Positions 15,825 to 24,235 of a DNA stretch of 43,531 nucleotides are shown piece by piece; position 1 is the first letter of the stretch; every line of letters starts with the position of its first letter. Made by a program: the position numbers and the translations under genes. The stretch comes from Spongiactinospora gelatinilytica (lineage in GTDB: Bacteria > Actinomycetota > Actinomycetes > Streptosporangiales > Streptosporangiaceae). The notes under the pieces were generated by a model. It saw only the letters and a list, made by a program, of their open reading frames with translations. It was not told the DNA's origin and did not search any database. The DNA lies in contig NZ_POUA01000016.1 in assembly GCF_003236385.1 (NCBI RefSeq), forward strand, positions 1 through 43,531, read 5' to 3'.

Positions 15825-16589
15825 ATGCCCGTGCTGCCCGGCGCCGAGCCGTACCACCGTGACGAAGGCCCCGTCGGCGTGCTGTTCTGTCACGGATTCA
15901 CCGGCACACCGCAGTCGCTGCGGCCGTGGGCCGAGCATCTGGCGGGGGCGGGCCTCACCGTCGCCCTGCCGAGGCTCCCCGGCCACGGCACCACCTGGCA
16001 GGAGATGAGCCGCACCCGCTGGGAGGACTGGTACGCGGAGCTGGACAAGACCTTCGCCGACCTGCTGGGGCGCTGCGCGGAGGTGTTCGTGGCGGGCCTG
16101 TCGCTCGGCGCGTGCCTGGCGCTGCGGCTGGCCCAGGTACACGGCGCGGCGGTCCGCGGCGTGGTCGCGGTCAACCCGTCGCTGGCGGTCGATGTGCCAC
16201 TGCTGCGCCTGGCCCCGGTGCTGAAGCTGGTCATCCCCTCGGTGGCGGGCGTGGCGGGCGACATCAAGAAGGAGGGCGCGACCGAGCTCGCCTACGCGCG
16301 CACGCCGGTGCGCGCGGCGGCGACCCTGCCCCGGCTGTGGTCGCTGGTGCGGTCGCGACTGGACCTCATCACCCAGCCGCTGCTGGTCTTTCACAGCCCG
16401 GACGACCACGTCGTCAAACCCACCAGCGTCAGGCTCCTGCGCGAACGCCTGACCGGCGGCAACCTGACCGTCGTCGAGCTGGCCGACAGCTACCACGTCG
16501 CCACGCTCGACAACGACGCCGGCGAGATCTTCGCGGGGAGCCTGGACTTCATCAGGACGCACGCCTCGGTACCCTTACAGAGGGACTGA
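15825..16589 (+). CDS. Alpha/beta-hydrolase, carboxylesterase or monoacylglycerol lipase type
   Basis: The 254-aa cytoplasmic protein has the fold markers LFCHGFTGTPQSL (oxyanion hole), the nucleophile elbow GLSLG with Ser93, the acid loop FHSPDDHVV and the catalytic His in DSYHVATLD. Length and motifs fit Est30-like carboxylesterases, which hydrolyse short to medium acyl esters. A strong ribosome site (AAGGAGGGAG, 15811-15820) fixes ATG 15825. The gene diverges from plsC and is followed after 66 bp by a small membrane protein gene, probably in one transcript. The setting suggests a lipid role, but the substrate is unknown. Confidence 0.9.
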   Translation: MPVLPGAEPYHRDEGPVGVLFCHGFTGTPQSLRPWAEHLAGAGLTVALPRLPGHGTTWQEMSRTRWEDWYAELDKTFADLLGRCAEVFVAGLSLGACLALRLAQVHGAAVRGVVAVNPSLAVDVPLLRLAPVLKLVIPSVAGVAGDIKKEGATELAYARTPVRAAATLPRLWSLVRSRLDLITQPLLVFHSPDDHVVKPTSVRLLRERLTGGNLTVVELADSYHVATLDNDAGEIFAGSLDFIRTHASVPLQRD

Positions 16590-16655
16590 CCCGATGGGCG
16601 TGGCGGCCTCGGGAGGAAGAAGGCACGGGACTTCGATGACTGACAGGCCCACTAC

Positions 16656-17159
16656 GTGACGCCCCAGAGCGACGAGGACGAGGTCTGGCGGCAGATCGTC
16701 GCCTCGTTCAACGAGCCGTCCGCGGACTCCGCGGACGATCACCCCTGGCCGGACAGCGAGAATCTTCCCTCCGAGCCCGCCAGGCGGACACTCGAGCGCG
16801 ACGGCGACGAGCCGGGCGCGGGGGGCGACGCCGATGGGGCGACGCCCGCCGGTGATCTCACCGGGGCGGCCGACGCCGTTGACGCCGCCGGCGCCCCGGC
16901 CGAAGACGAGGAGGGACACTACGTCCCCCCGCCCCCGCCGCCGCTGCCCAAGGCCGACGCCTCCACACGGATCGCCTGGGCCGCCCTGTTCGGCGGTCCC
17001 GCCTATCTGCTGCTGGCCGTGCTGCTCGGCTGGGAGTTGCAGAACTGGGCGCTGTTCGCGGCGGTCGCGGCCTTCGTCGGCGGGTTCGTGATGCTGGTGG
17101 TGCGCAAGGGCGACGGCCCGCCGGGCGGCTCCGGCTGGGACGACGGCGCGGTGATCTGA
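16656..17159 (+). CDS. Small acidic protein with two membrane segments, function unknown
   Basis: The 167-aa protein has a long acidic, Asp/Glu/Ala-rich N-terminal half (residues 1-88), the motif HYVPPPPPPLP, and two hydrophobic helices (about 105-127 and 130-149). It ends in a short polar tail (GWDDGAVI). The Pro motif followed by a membrane pair is widespread in uncharacterised actinobacterial proteins. GTG 16656 is the only sensible start. The N-terminal part is presumably cytosolic. It is probably co-transcribed with the esterase and ends in a hairpin. No function can be proposed. Confidence 0.8.
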   Translation: MTPQSDEDEVWRQIVASFNEPSADSADDHPWPDSENLPSEPARRTLERDGDEPGAGGDADGATPAGDLTGAADAVDAAGAPAEDEEGHYVPPPPPPLPKADASTRIAWAALFGGPAYLLLAVLLGWELQNWALFAAVAAFVGGFVMLVVRKGDGPPGGSGWDDGAVI

Positions 17160-17175
17160 CCGCCCTCAGGCGGTC
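17158..17175. terminator. Short hairpin between convergent genes
   Basis: GACCGCC-CTCA-GGCGGTC, a 7-bp stem with a 4-nt loop, begins at the stop codon of the membrane-protein gene and ends immediately before the stop of the opposing gene. It can serve both strands. Confidence 0.6.
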
Positions 17176-18369
17176 CTATGACCTGGTGGCGGGCGTCGCG
17201 CCGGCCGAGGGCTCGCCGTCGAGCGCCTTGGGGCTCTTGGGGCCGAACCGCTCGACCACGTCGGTGTAGGCGTCCTTGTCGTCGATGACGTGGCCCACCG
17301 CCCACACGGTGTCGTCGGTGCCCGGCAGGTGGCTCACCGCCTGTAGCCGCATGGTTCGCGGCGACCCGGTGGACTCGCCGCGCACGATGTCGGTGTGCTT
17401 GCCCTGGTGCCGCAGCAGGAACGCCTCGCCGGGGCGGCCGGGGTCGTGGCCGGAGATCCAGAAGGTGCCCTTGCCGTCGCCGGTCACGCCGTACAGGCGT
17501 GCGTCGCCGTCGGGCAGCTTCACCTGGGACCAGCGCTTGCCGTTCCAGGACAGCACCAGCGGGGAGATCTCGCCCGAACCGCGGTAGACGCCGCCGATCG
17601 CCAGGGCCCGCTTGGGCCCGTCGCTGTGGACGTCGCGCAGGTATCCGCCGCGGATGCGCGGCACCGCCGCCTTCTTCCAGGCCCCGCCGCCGGACTGGCG
17701 CATGATCAGCGGCCTGCCCTCCGCGTCGCCGACCGCGAAGCCGTCGCCCTTGGCGGTGAGCGACACGCCGTACAGGGTGCCCTCCTCGCGCATGGACTCC
17801 ACCCGCCACGTCGCGCCGGTGCGGGTGACGATGAGCGGCTTGCGGTCGCGGCTGCCGACCGTGGCCATCCGCCCCGGCACGGCCGCGACCCCCGCCAGCC
17901 AGTCGCTGGCCCGGAGCTGGTCGACGCCCACCCGGTCGAAGCCGGAGCCGTCGCCGTGCGCGACGTACGGCAGGCCGTCGTGCCCGGCGCCGACCGTCCA
18001 CAGGTCGTTCGCCGCGGCGGCGGCGATCGAGCGCAGGTATCCGGCGCCGGTGTCGTCGTTGCGGATGCCCACCTGGGTCCACGCGCGGCCGTCCCAGTGG
18101 GCGATCGCGCCGCGGTTCTCCCAGGCGTCCCAGATCTCCTGCTGGCCGACCGCCCAGACGTCCGTGCCCGACAGCCCGGCCACGTCGGCGAGGGAGCTGT
18201 CGCCCTGCAGCCGCACGCGCTCGGTCCGCAGCCAGGACTCGGCGAGCGCGGGCGGGCGCGTGGGGTCGGCGTGCGCGTAGGCGGCCGACGTGCCAGGAAG
18301 GACGAGCCCGGCGAGGAGCGCCGCTCCCGCGCCTGTCACCACCACGCGCCGCAGTGAGCGGCTGGTCAT
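17176..18369 (-). CDS. Secreted beta-propeller-like protein
   Basis: The 397-aa protein starts with a Sec-type signal (SLRRVVVTGAGAALLAGLVLPGTSAAYAHA). The mature part repeats a WD/Kelch-like blade pattern: VAGLSGTDVWAVGQ, IAAAAANDLWTVGAG, VSLTAKGDGFAVGDA, VTGDGKGTFWISGHD and TDDTVWAVGHV. Each is followed by a strand such as HWDGRAWTQV or SWNGKRWSQV. This predicts a six- or seven-bladed propeller outside the membrane, used for binding rather than known catalysis. The C-terminal tail (GEPSAGATPATRS) is Ala/Thr/Pro-rich. ATG 18369 fits the signal peptide. It is separated by about 150 bp from the next upstream gene, so it probably has its own promoter. Confidence 0.8.
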   Translation of the reverse strand: MTSRSLRRVVVTGAGAALLAGLVLPGTSAAYAHADPTRPPALAESWLRTERVRLQGDSSLADVAGLSGTDVWAVGQQEIWDAWENRGAIAHWDGRAWTQVGIRNDDTGAGYLRSIAAAAANDLWTVGAGHDGLPYVAHGDGSGFDRVGVDQLRASDWLAGVAAVPGRMATVGSRDRKPLIVTRTGATWRVESMREEGTLYGVSLTAKGDGFAVGDAEGRPLIMRQSGGGAWKKAAVPRIRGGYLRDVHSDGPKRALAIGGVYRGSGEISPLVLSWNGKRWSQVKLPDGDARLYGVTGDGKGTFWISGHDPGRPGEAFLLRHQGKHTDIVRGESTGSPRTMRLQAVSHLPGTDDTVWAVGHVIDDKDAYTDVVERFGPKSPKALDGEPSAGATPATRS

Positions 18370-18520
18370 AGTCAGAATCGTACGGGGATGCTCTCACCCG
18401 TGTGGACATCCGCCTCGTCAAGGACAGGTGTCACATCAGTATGAATGACCCTTTCCGCCTCAAGTTCCCTGCTCAGCGACGGTTCGCCAGGGTCATGTAT
18501 CGAGATGGTCGCGCGGGCGG

Positions 18521-19213
18521 TCAGGAGGCCCGCAGCTCGGCCACGACCGGCAGGTGGTCGCTGGCGGCGGCGAGGTCGGCGGGATCGGCGTCCACCCCGC
18601 CGCAGGACACGATCGACAGGCCGGGGCCGGCGAAGACCGCGTCGATCCGCTTGGCCGGCCGCCTGGCGGTGAACGTCATCCCCTCGCCGCGCGGGGCGCG
18701 GGCGTAGCAGTCGGCGAGGCGGCCCGCCAGGTGACGGAAGGTGTCCTGGTGGGCCTGCTCGTTGATGTCGCCGGCCAGTACGAGGGCCGCGCCGTACGGC
18801 TCGGCCGCCGCCTCCAGCAGCGTCACCGCCTCCTCCGCGTGCCGGGCGCGCGCGGCCACGTGCAGGTCCAGGTGCACCGAGGCGACCGCGACGCGCAGCC
18901 CGCCCGACTCCACCACCGCGATCGCCGTCGCCCTGCGCTCCAGGAAGAAGTAGAAGCGCAGCAGGTGGGTCTCGGCGCGCAGCACCCGCACGCCGGGGCC
19001 GGTCAGCACCGCGGTGCCACCGCGCCGCCGGCCGGCCGCCACGATCATCCCGGTCTCGGCGGCGAGCCGGGCGCGCTTGCGCCGCCAGGACCACCGCCGG
19101 GGGACCTCCTGGACGCACAGGATGTCCGGCCGGGTCGCCCGGATCACCCGGACCAGCGCCGGGACGTCGTCGCGCATCCCGTGCACGTTGTACGTCGCGA
19201 CCCTGATCGTCAT
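18521..19213 (-). CDS. Endonuclease/exonuclease/phosphatase family protein
   Basis: The 230-aa protein has the EEP motifs in order: ATYNVHG (Asn), CVQEVP (metal-binding Glu), VASVHLDLH, LAGDINE (Asp/Asn) and AASDHLPVVAEL (Asp-His catalytic pair). The family cleaves phosphodiesters or phosphomonoesters in nucleic acids, inositol phosphates or sphingolipids. There is no signal peptide, so it is probably cytoplasmic. The ATG start is followed directly by the first beta-strand. It lies 100 bp after the glucokinase gene on the same strand. The substrate cannot be predicted from sequence. Confidence 0.88.
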   Translation of the reverse strand: MTIRVATYNVHGMRDDVPALVRVIRATRPDILCVQEVPRRWSWRRKRARLAAETGMIVAAGRRRGGTAVLTGPGVRVLRAETHLLRFYFFLERRATAIAVVESGGLRVAVASVHLDLHVAARARHAEEAVTLLEAAAEPYGAALVLAGDINEQAHQDTFRHLAGRLADCYARAPRGEGMTFTARRPAKRIDAVFAGPGLSIVSCGGVDADPADLAAASDHLPVVAELRAS

Positions 19214-19313
19214 GCAGCGCAGGGTAGTTCGGGGCGCGGCGGCCCGGCCAGCACCCTGACCGCTACCGGACAGGCCCGTCGTTCCCGGTCAGAACCGGCG
19301 TATCGGGTGATGC

Positions 19314-20258
19314 TCATCGGCGCCGGGCGAGGTCGGCCGCGCCCACCACCCCGGCCGACGCGCCCAGTTCGGCGAGCCGGATATCGGCGACCGGGCGGTG
19401 CCCGCTGCCGGTGAGCGCGCGGGTGAACGACTCCCTGACCCGGTCGATGAACAGGTCGGCCGCCCGTGACACGCCGCCGCCCAGGATGAAACAGCCCGGG
19501 TCGAGCACCGCCGCCATGTCGGCCATGCCCTGGCCGAGCCAGTGGCCGATGCTCGCGAAGGCGGACAGCGCCGCGTCGTCGCCCGCCCTGGCGGCCTCGG
19601 TGACCTCCTCCCCCTCGATGTCGGCGGGTGAGCCGCCGGCCATCTCCAGCAGCGTGGCGGCGCGCCGCGGCTCGGCGGCCGCGATCACCCTGGCCTCCTC
19701 GACCAGCGCGCTGCCGCTGGCGTAGCGCTCCCAGCAGCCGAGGTTGCCGCACCCGCACAGGCGTCCGCGCTGGACCACCTGCATGTGGCCCATCTCCGCG
19801 CCCATCCCCCACCGGCCCCGGTACAGCTCGCCGCCGAGCACGATGCCGCCGCCGATGCCGGTGCCGACGGTGACGCACACGATGTGGCTCTCCCCGCGGC
19901 CCGCGCCGTACCTGGCCTCGGCCCAGGCCATCGCGTTGGCGTCGTTCTCCACCACGACGGGCAGCCCGACGAGGGCGGCCACCTTCTCGCGCAGCGGCTC
20001 CTCGCGCCAGGCCAGGTTGGGGGCGAAGCGCACGATCGAACGGGTCTCATCGACGAACCCGGCCGCGCCGAGGCCGACCGCCTCCACCTGGTGCCCGTGC
20101 GCCAGCTCCTTGATCACTTCGGCGATGGTCTGCGCCACCTGGTCGGGATAGTCGGCGGGGGTGGACCGCAGGGTCTGGGCGACGATCTCGCCGTGCTCGT
20201 CGACCAGCCCGGCGGCGACCTTCGTCCCGCCGATGTCCACGCCAATGGTCAGCGCCAT
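19314..20258 (-). CDS. glkA: ROK family glucokinase
   Basis: The 314-aa protein has the ROK signatures: an ATP phosphate-binding loop GVDIGGTK with Asp8, NLAWREEPL, ENDANAMAWAE (catalytic Asp region), the glycine-rich TVGTGIGGGIV, EMGHMQV and the zinc motif CGCGNLGCWE. There is no N-terminal DNA-binding HTH, which separates it from ROK repressors. It should phosphorylate glucose with ATP, and in actinomycetes such kinases also take part in glucose repression. ATG 20258 follows GAGAGG. It is the last gene of a tight minus-strand run: metallophosphoesterase, SRPBCC, CxxCxxC-type protein, then this gene 24 bp later. Confidence 0.92.
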   Translation of the reverse strand: MALTIGVDIGGTKVAAGLVDEHGEIVAQTLRSTPADYPDQVAQTIAEVIKELAHGHQVEAVGLGAAGFVDETRSIVRFAPNLAWREEPLREKVAALVGLPVVVENDANAMAWAEARYGAGRGESHIVCVTVGTGIGGGIVLGGELYRGRWGMGAEMGHMQVVQRGRLCGCGNLGCWERYASGSALVEEARVIAAAEPRRAATLLEMAGGSPADIEGEEVTEAARAGDDAALSAFASIGHWLGQGMADMAAVLDPGCFILGGGVSRAADLFIDRVRESFTRALTGSGHRPVADIRLAELGASAGVVGAADLARRR

Positions 20259-20282
20259 CTGCCAGCCTCTCTCCAAGGGCGA

Positions 20283-20924
20283 TCAGCCCGGGTCGTTGTG
20301 CTCCCCACGGTCGCCGGGGTCGTCCCGGTCGTCTCTGGGCCTGCGCGGGGGCGCCGGGCGCGCCAGCGCGTCCACCGCCTCGCGCAGCGCGGTGACCAGC
20401 TCGCCGCCGGCCGCCACCAGATGGTCGGCGATGTCGGTGCCGACGCCCGCGCTCGTGTTCTGCCCGGCCTCGCGGCGCGCGGCGATCACCCGGCAGACAG
20501 GACAGGAACGGCAGATGTAGCCGTCCTCGTGCGCGTAGATCGCCTCCTCCCAGACGTCGCGCTCGCCGCGCTGCCCGCCGCCCCCGCCGCCGAACACCTG
20601 GCCGATGCCCTTCCGGGTGCCCCACAGCAGGCCGCGGCCGATCTCGCGGGCGGCGCGGTCCTGGAGCGAGTCGAGCAGCCGCCTGGCCTCGCGAGCCACC
20701 ACGGTGAGCGGATCGCGGCCCTCGGCCCTGGCCCGCTCGACCTCACGCTCCCAGGCCGCCCGCCGGGCCGCCTCGGCCCGTTCGTCCCACTCCGCACTTC
20801 CGGCGTCCCGAGGTTCGGGGGCACCGGGCTCGGCGGCATCGGCGGCATCGCCGACCTGGTCCACGACGGCGCTCCACGGATCTTCCGCGCCTCTGCCGCC
20901 GTCAATGTCACGGTTCTCAGTCAT
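20283..20924 (-). CDS. Conserved actinobacterial protein with CRSCPVCR motif (DUF5304-like)
   Basis: The 213-aa protein has a charged helical region rich in Ala/Arg/Glu (about 45-90), a Gly-rich linker, and EDGYICRSCPVCRVIA near residue 140. Those two Cys could bind metal or form a disulphide. A helix (DIADHLVAAGGELVTALREAVDALA) and an acidic C-terminus follow. The length and motif resemble the DUF5304 family, which I recall as having no assigned function. It lies 24 bp upstream of glkA and 57 bp downstream of the SRPBCC gene, in one probable operon. Confidence 0.8.
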   Translation of the reverse strand: MTENRDIDGGRGAEDPWSAVVDQVGDAADAAEPGAPEPRDAGSAEWDERAEAARRAAWEREVERARAEGRDPLTVVAREARRLLDSLQDRAAREIGRGLLWGTRKGIGQVFGGGGGGQRGERDVWEEAIYAHEDGYICRSCPVCRVIAARREAGQNTSAGVGTDIADHLVAAGGELVTALREAVDALARPAPPRRPRDDRDDPGDRGEHNDPG

Positions 20925-20981
20925 TCAAGGCCTCCTGACTCGAACCGTACCCGCAGGTGACCTTCGCGGCGCGCGCCCGCG

Positions 20982-21419
20982 TCATGCCGCCTCGACGCGC
21001 TTCTTCAGCCCCTTCAGCGCGGTGTCCACGATGACCTTCTCGGCCTTGCGCCTGATCATGCCGATCATCGGCACCTTGAGCTCGACCGCCAGCTCGTAGG
21101 TCGCCTCGGTGCCGCCGCCGGTCGCGGCCAGCCGGTAGCCGCCGGTCAGCCCGGACACCATGGCGCCGGGCTCGGCGATGCGCCAGCCGACCGCCTCGTC
21201 GTCGTGCCAGTCGTAGGCGAGCACGTAGGAGTCGCTGATCACCCCGGCGTCCAGCGTGAACCTCACCTCGGCGGGCCGTCCGGCCGCGTCGGCGGACATG
21301 ACCTCCGCGGCCTTCACCTGACCCGCCCACTCCGGGTAGGCGGCGAAGTCGGCGATCACCGCCATGACGGCCGACCGGTCCGCGGTGATCGTGATGCTGG
21401 AGGTGGTGCGATCAGCCAT
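20982..21419 (-). CDS. SRPBCC (polyketide cyclase/START-like) family protein
   Basis: The 145-aa protein fits one SRPBCC domain. SITITADRSAVMAVIADFAAYPEW is the classic first strand and helices, a beta-meander follows (VRFTLDAGVISDSYVLAYDW, WRIAEPG), and the C-terminal helix is KAEKVIVDTALKGLKKRVE. The fold forms a hydrophobic pocket for lipids or other ligands. From memory, the mycobacterial homologue (Rv2185c, TB16.3) sits near fadD15 and pimB, as here. It is 37 bp downstream of the metallophosphoesterase gene. A carrier or sensor role in lipid metabolism is inference. Confidence 0.88.
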   Translation of the reverse strand: MADRTTSSITITADRSAVMAVIADFAAYPEWAGQVKAAEVMSADAAGRPAEVRFTLDAGVISDSYVLAYDWHDDEAVGWRIAEPGAMVSGLTGGYRLAATGGGTEATYELAVELKVPMIGMIRRKAEKVIVDTALKGLKKRVEAA

Positions 21420-21456
21420 GGGCTAACCGTACTCGTTCCTCCGATGCATCACATAG

Positions 21457-22224
21457 TCACCACTCCAGGGCATAGGGTGTGCGCCTGGCCCGAAAGTGCC
21501 CGACATTTATGCACTCGGTGCGGCCGATCCTGGTCCGGGCGGCCAGCGGCTGGTGGACGTGACCGAACAGCGCGTACTTCGGCTGGGTCTCCTTGATCGC
21601 CTGGAGCGTCGCCTCGCTGCCCCGCTCGAACCGCCGGGCCACCACGTCGTACAGCAGCTCGGGCACGGCCGGCGGGATGTGCGCGCACAGCACGTCCACC
21701 TCGCCCACGGCGGCCACCTTCGCCGCGTACTCCGCGTCGTCGATCTCGTAGGGGGTGCGGTAGCGCGTGCGCAGCCCGCCGCCGACGAACCCGAAGGTCA
21801 GCCCGCCGATCTCGACCCGCTCGCCGTCCAGGATGTGGTGCCCGTCGCGGGCGTGGCCCGCCCAGAAGCGCGGCACGTCGACGTTGCCGTAGGTCATGTA
21901 GGCGGGCGTCGGCATGGCCGCGAACAGCTCCGCGTACTGCTTGTCGACCATCCGCTCGATGTGCTCGCCGGGATCGCCGTCCAGCGACGCCCACAGCCCG
22001 GCCGACATGACGCGGGCCTCGTCGAAGCGGCCCGCCGTGCGCAGCCCGACGTAGCGGGCGGCGTTGTCCGCGCCGAACAGCTCGGGGAAGATGCCCTGCG
22101 AGTGATCGGCGTAGTCGATGAACAGCACGAGGTCGCCCAAACAGACCAGGGCGTCCGCGCCGTCTCCCGCGCGGGCCAGGGCATCGGCCCTCCCGTGCAC
22201 ATCGCTGACGACATGGACCCGCAT
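21457..22224 (-). CDS. Calcineurin-like metallophosphoesterase
   Basis: The 255-aa protein has the metallophosphoesterase motifs in order: HVVSDVHG, CLGDLVLF, TYGNVDVPRF (GNxD/E), a histidine in DVLCAHIPPA and LFGHVHQP (GHxH). These residues bind a dinuclear metal centre. The family acts on phosphomonoesters or diesters, including cyclic nucleotides and lipids. ATG 22224 is preferred because it begins at the first beta-strand; ATG 22233 is the alternative, and neither has a strong ribosome site. It is the first gene of a run ending with glucokinase. It diverges from the FadD15-like gene across ~190 bp. Confidence 0.88.
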   Translation of the reverse strand: MRVHVVSDVHGRADALARAGDGADALVCLGDLVLFIDYADHSQGIFPELFGADNAARYVGLRTAGRFDEARVMSAGLWASLDGDPGEHIERMVDKQYAELFAAMPTPAYMTYGNVDVPRFWAGHARDGHHILDGERVEIGGLTFGFVGGGLRTRYRTPYEIDDAEYAAKVAAVGEVDVLCAHIPPAVPELLYDVVARRFERGSEATLQAIKETQPKYALFGHVHQPLAARTRIGRTECINVGHFRARRTPYALEW

Positions 22225-22413
22225 GGCCGACATCCTAATCAGCCGCGCGAGCGCCGCCGGGGGGCGGGTGCGGCGCGTTCCCCGGGCGTTCGGGCATGCA
22301 CTGGTAGCGTGGGGTGCATCGTTGGTAACGCGTGGGTTTCGAGCCCTACCCACACGTAACCTATCGCGGTAGCGTCCCAGCCATCGATCGACATGCGCCG
22401 CAAGGAGTGCCCC

Positions 22414-24219
22414 GTGCGCGAGTACAGCGTCCCGGTGCTGGTGGACGTCCCCCCGGCCGCCAACTGCACCGACACGGTGTTCGAACGGGCCGAGCAGCAG
22501 CCCGGCGCCGTGGTGATCCGCCGCAAGGACGGCGACGGCTGGTCGGCGGTGACCGCCAGGGAGTTCCGTGACGAGGTGGCGGCGCTGGCCAAGGGGCTGA
22601 TCGCCATGGGCATCACCCCCGGCGACCGGGTCGGACTGATGTCGCGCACCCGCTACGAGTGGGCGGTCATCGACTACGCGCTCTGGGCGGCGGGCGCGGT
22701 CAGCGTGCCCATCTACGACACCTCCTCGGCCGACCAGATCAAGTGGATCCTCGCCGACAGCGGCGCCAGGGCGGTCTTCGTGGAGCTGGGCGACCACCGC
22801 GACACCGTGCGCGAGGTCGAGGACGAGCTGCCCGCCGTTGCGCACCTGTGGTGCGTGGAGGACGGCGCGCTCGGCGAGGTGACCGCCGCCGGCGCCGAGG
22901 TCACCGACGAGACCTTGGAGGAGCGCCGCACCTCGCGCGGCATCGCCGACCTCGCCACGATCATCTACACCGCCGGCACCACCGGCCGCCCCAAGGGCTG
23001 CCGGCTCACCCACGACAACCTGATGTTCACCGCGCGCAACGTGGCGCAGGGGCCGCTGGAGCAGTTGTTCGAGGCTCCCGACCGCTCCGGGCTGCTCTTC
23101 CTCCCGCTGGCGCACAGCCTCGCGCGGATCATCCAGGTCGTGCTGATCGAGACCGGGACGGTCATCGGCCACTCCCCCAACCTGCGCGCGGTCGCCCCCG
23201 ACCTGCAGTCCTTCAAACCGAGCTTCCTGCTCGCGGTGCCCCGCGTGTTCGAGAAGGTCTACAACGGCGCGGTGCAGCGGGCCGCCGCCGACGGCAAGGG
23301 CAAGATCTTCAAGCTGGCCGCCGACAGTGCGATCGCCTGGAGCCGCGCGGAAGGCTCCGGCGGGGCGAGCCTCGGCCTGCGGCTGCGGCGCGCGCTGTTC
23401 GACCGGCTGGTGTACGGCAAGCTGCGCGCCGCCACCGGCGGCGAGATGACGGCGGCGGTCTCCGGCGGCTCCGCGCTCGGCGAGCGGCTCGGCCACTTCT
23501 TCCGGGGCGTGGGCATCGAGGTGTTCGAGGGGTACGGCCTGACCGAGACCTCCGCCCCCTCCACGGTCAACATGCCCGGCGGCAACAAGATCGGCACGGT
23601 GGGCAAGCCGCTGCCCGGCGTGACCATCCGCATCGGCGACGACGGCGAGATCCTGATCAGGGGCCGGCACATCTTCGACGGCTACTGGAACAACCCCGAG
23701 GCCACCGCCGAGGTGATCGACGAGGACGGCTGGTTCCACTCCGGCGACGTGGGCGAGCTCGACGCCGACGGCTACCTGCGCGTCACCGGGCGCAAGAAGG
23801 AGATCCTGGTCACCGCGGCGGGCAAGAACGTCGCCCCGGCCCCGCTTGAGGACCGCATCCGCGCCCACCCGCTGGTCAGCCAGGCGCTGGTGGTGGGCGA
23901 TGACCGGCCGTTCATCGCCGCCCTGGTCACCCTCGACGCCGAGGCGCTGGAGCAGTGGAAGAGCGCCAACGGCCACGCCTCGGCCACGCTGGCCGACCTG
24001 AGCGCCGACCCCGCCGTCCTCGCCGAGGTCCAGAACGCCATCGACGATGCCAACCGGATGGTGTCCAGGGCCGAGCAGATCAAGAAGTTCGCGGTGCTGC
24101 CGATCGAGCTCACCGAGGAGACCGGGCACGTCACCCCCAAGCAGTCGATCAAGCGCTACGTGGTGATGGCGGAGTTCGCCAAGGAGATCGACGAGCTGTA
24201 CGTCGACACCCGCTCCTGA
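22414..24219 (+). CDS. Long-chain acyl-CoA synthetase, FadD15-like
   Basis: The 601-aa AMP-forming ligase has the family motifs: IIYTAGTTGRPKG phosphate loop (about residues 183-196), FLPLAHSLAR, GYGLTET (about 372), DGWFHSGDVGELD, and YLRVTGRKKEILVTAAGKNVAP with the usual catalytic Lys region in the C-terminal domain. It activates a fatty acid to acyl-AMP and transfers it to CoA. GTG 22414 is chosen because AAGGAG (22402-22407) lies 6 nt upstream; ATG 22393 would place the ribosome site inside the gene. Its stop shares a small hairpin with the stop of the opposing PimB-like gene. The FadD15 comparison rests on motif and neighbour similarity. Confidence 0.92.
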   Translation: MREYSVPVLVDVPPAANCTDTVFERAEQQPGAVVIRRKDGDGWSAVTAREFRDEVAALAKGLIAMGITPGDRVGLMSRTRYEWAVIDYALWAAGAVSVPIYDTSSADQIKWILADSGARAVFVELGDHRDTVREVEDELPAVAHLWCVEDGALGEVTAAGAEVTDETLEERRTSRGIADLATIIYTAGTTGRPKGCRLTHDNLMFTARNVAQGPLEQLFEAPDRSGLLFLPLAHSLARIIQVVLIETGTVIGHSPNLRAVAPDLQSFKPSFLLAVPRVFEKVYNGAVQRAAADGKGKIFKLAADSAIAWSRAEGSGGASLGLRLRRALFDRLVYGKLRAATGGEMTAAVSGGSALGERLGHFFRGVGIEVFEGYGLTETSAPSTVNMPGGNKIGTVGKPLPGVTIRIGDDGEILIRGRHIFDGYWNNPEATAEVIDEDGWFHSGDVGELDADGYLRVTGRKKEILVTAAGKNVAPAPLEDRIRAHPLVSQALVVGDDRPFIAALVTLDAEALEQWKSANGHASATLADLSADPAVLAEVQNAIDDANRMVSRAEQIKKFAVLPIELTEETGHVTPKQSIKRYVVMAEFAKEIDELYVDTRS

Positions 24220-24235
24220 GCGCGGGCGTCGCTCA
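24217..24235. terminator. Small hairpin formed by two opposing stop codons
   Basis: TGAGCG-N7-CGCTCA, a 6-bp stem with 7-nt loop, contains the stop codon of the acyl-CoA synthetase (24217-24219) and the stop of the opposing glycosyltransferase (24233-24235). It is a possible weak bidirectional terminator. Confidence 0.4.

Noticed and set aside
21457-24129. A minus-strand frame continuing upstream of the metallophosphoesterase through the acyl-CoA synthetase
   Set aside because: Only the part from 22224 has phosphoesterase motifs; the rest is antisense to the FadD15-like gene.
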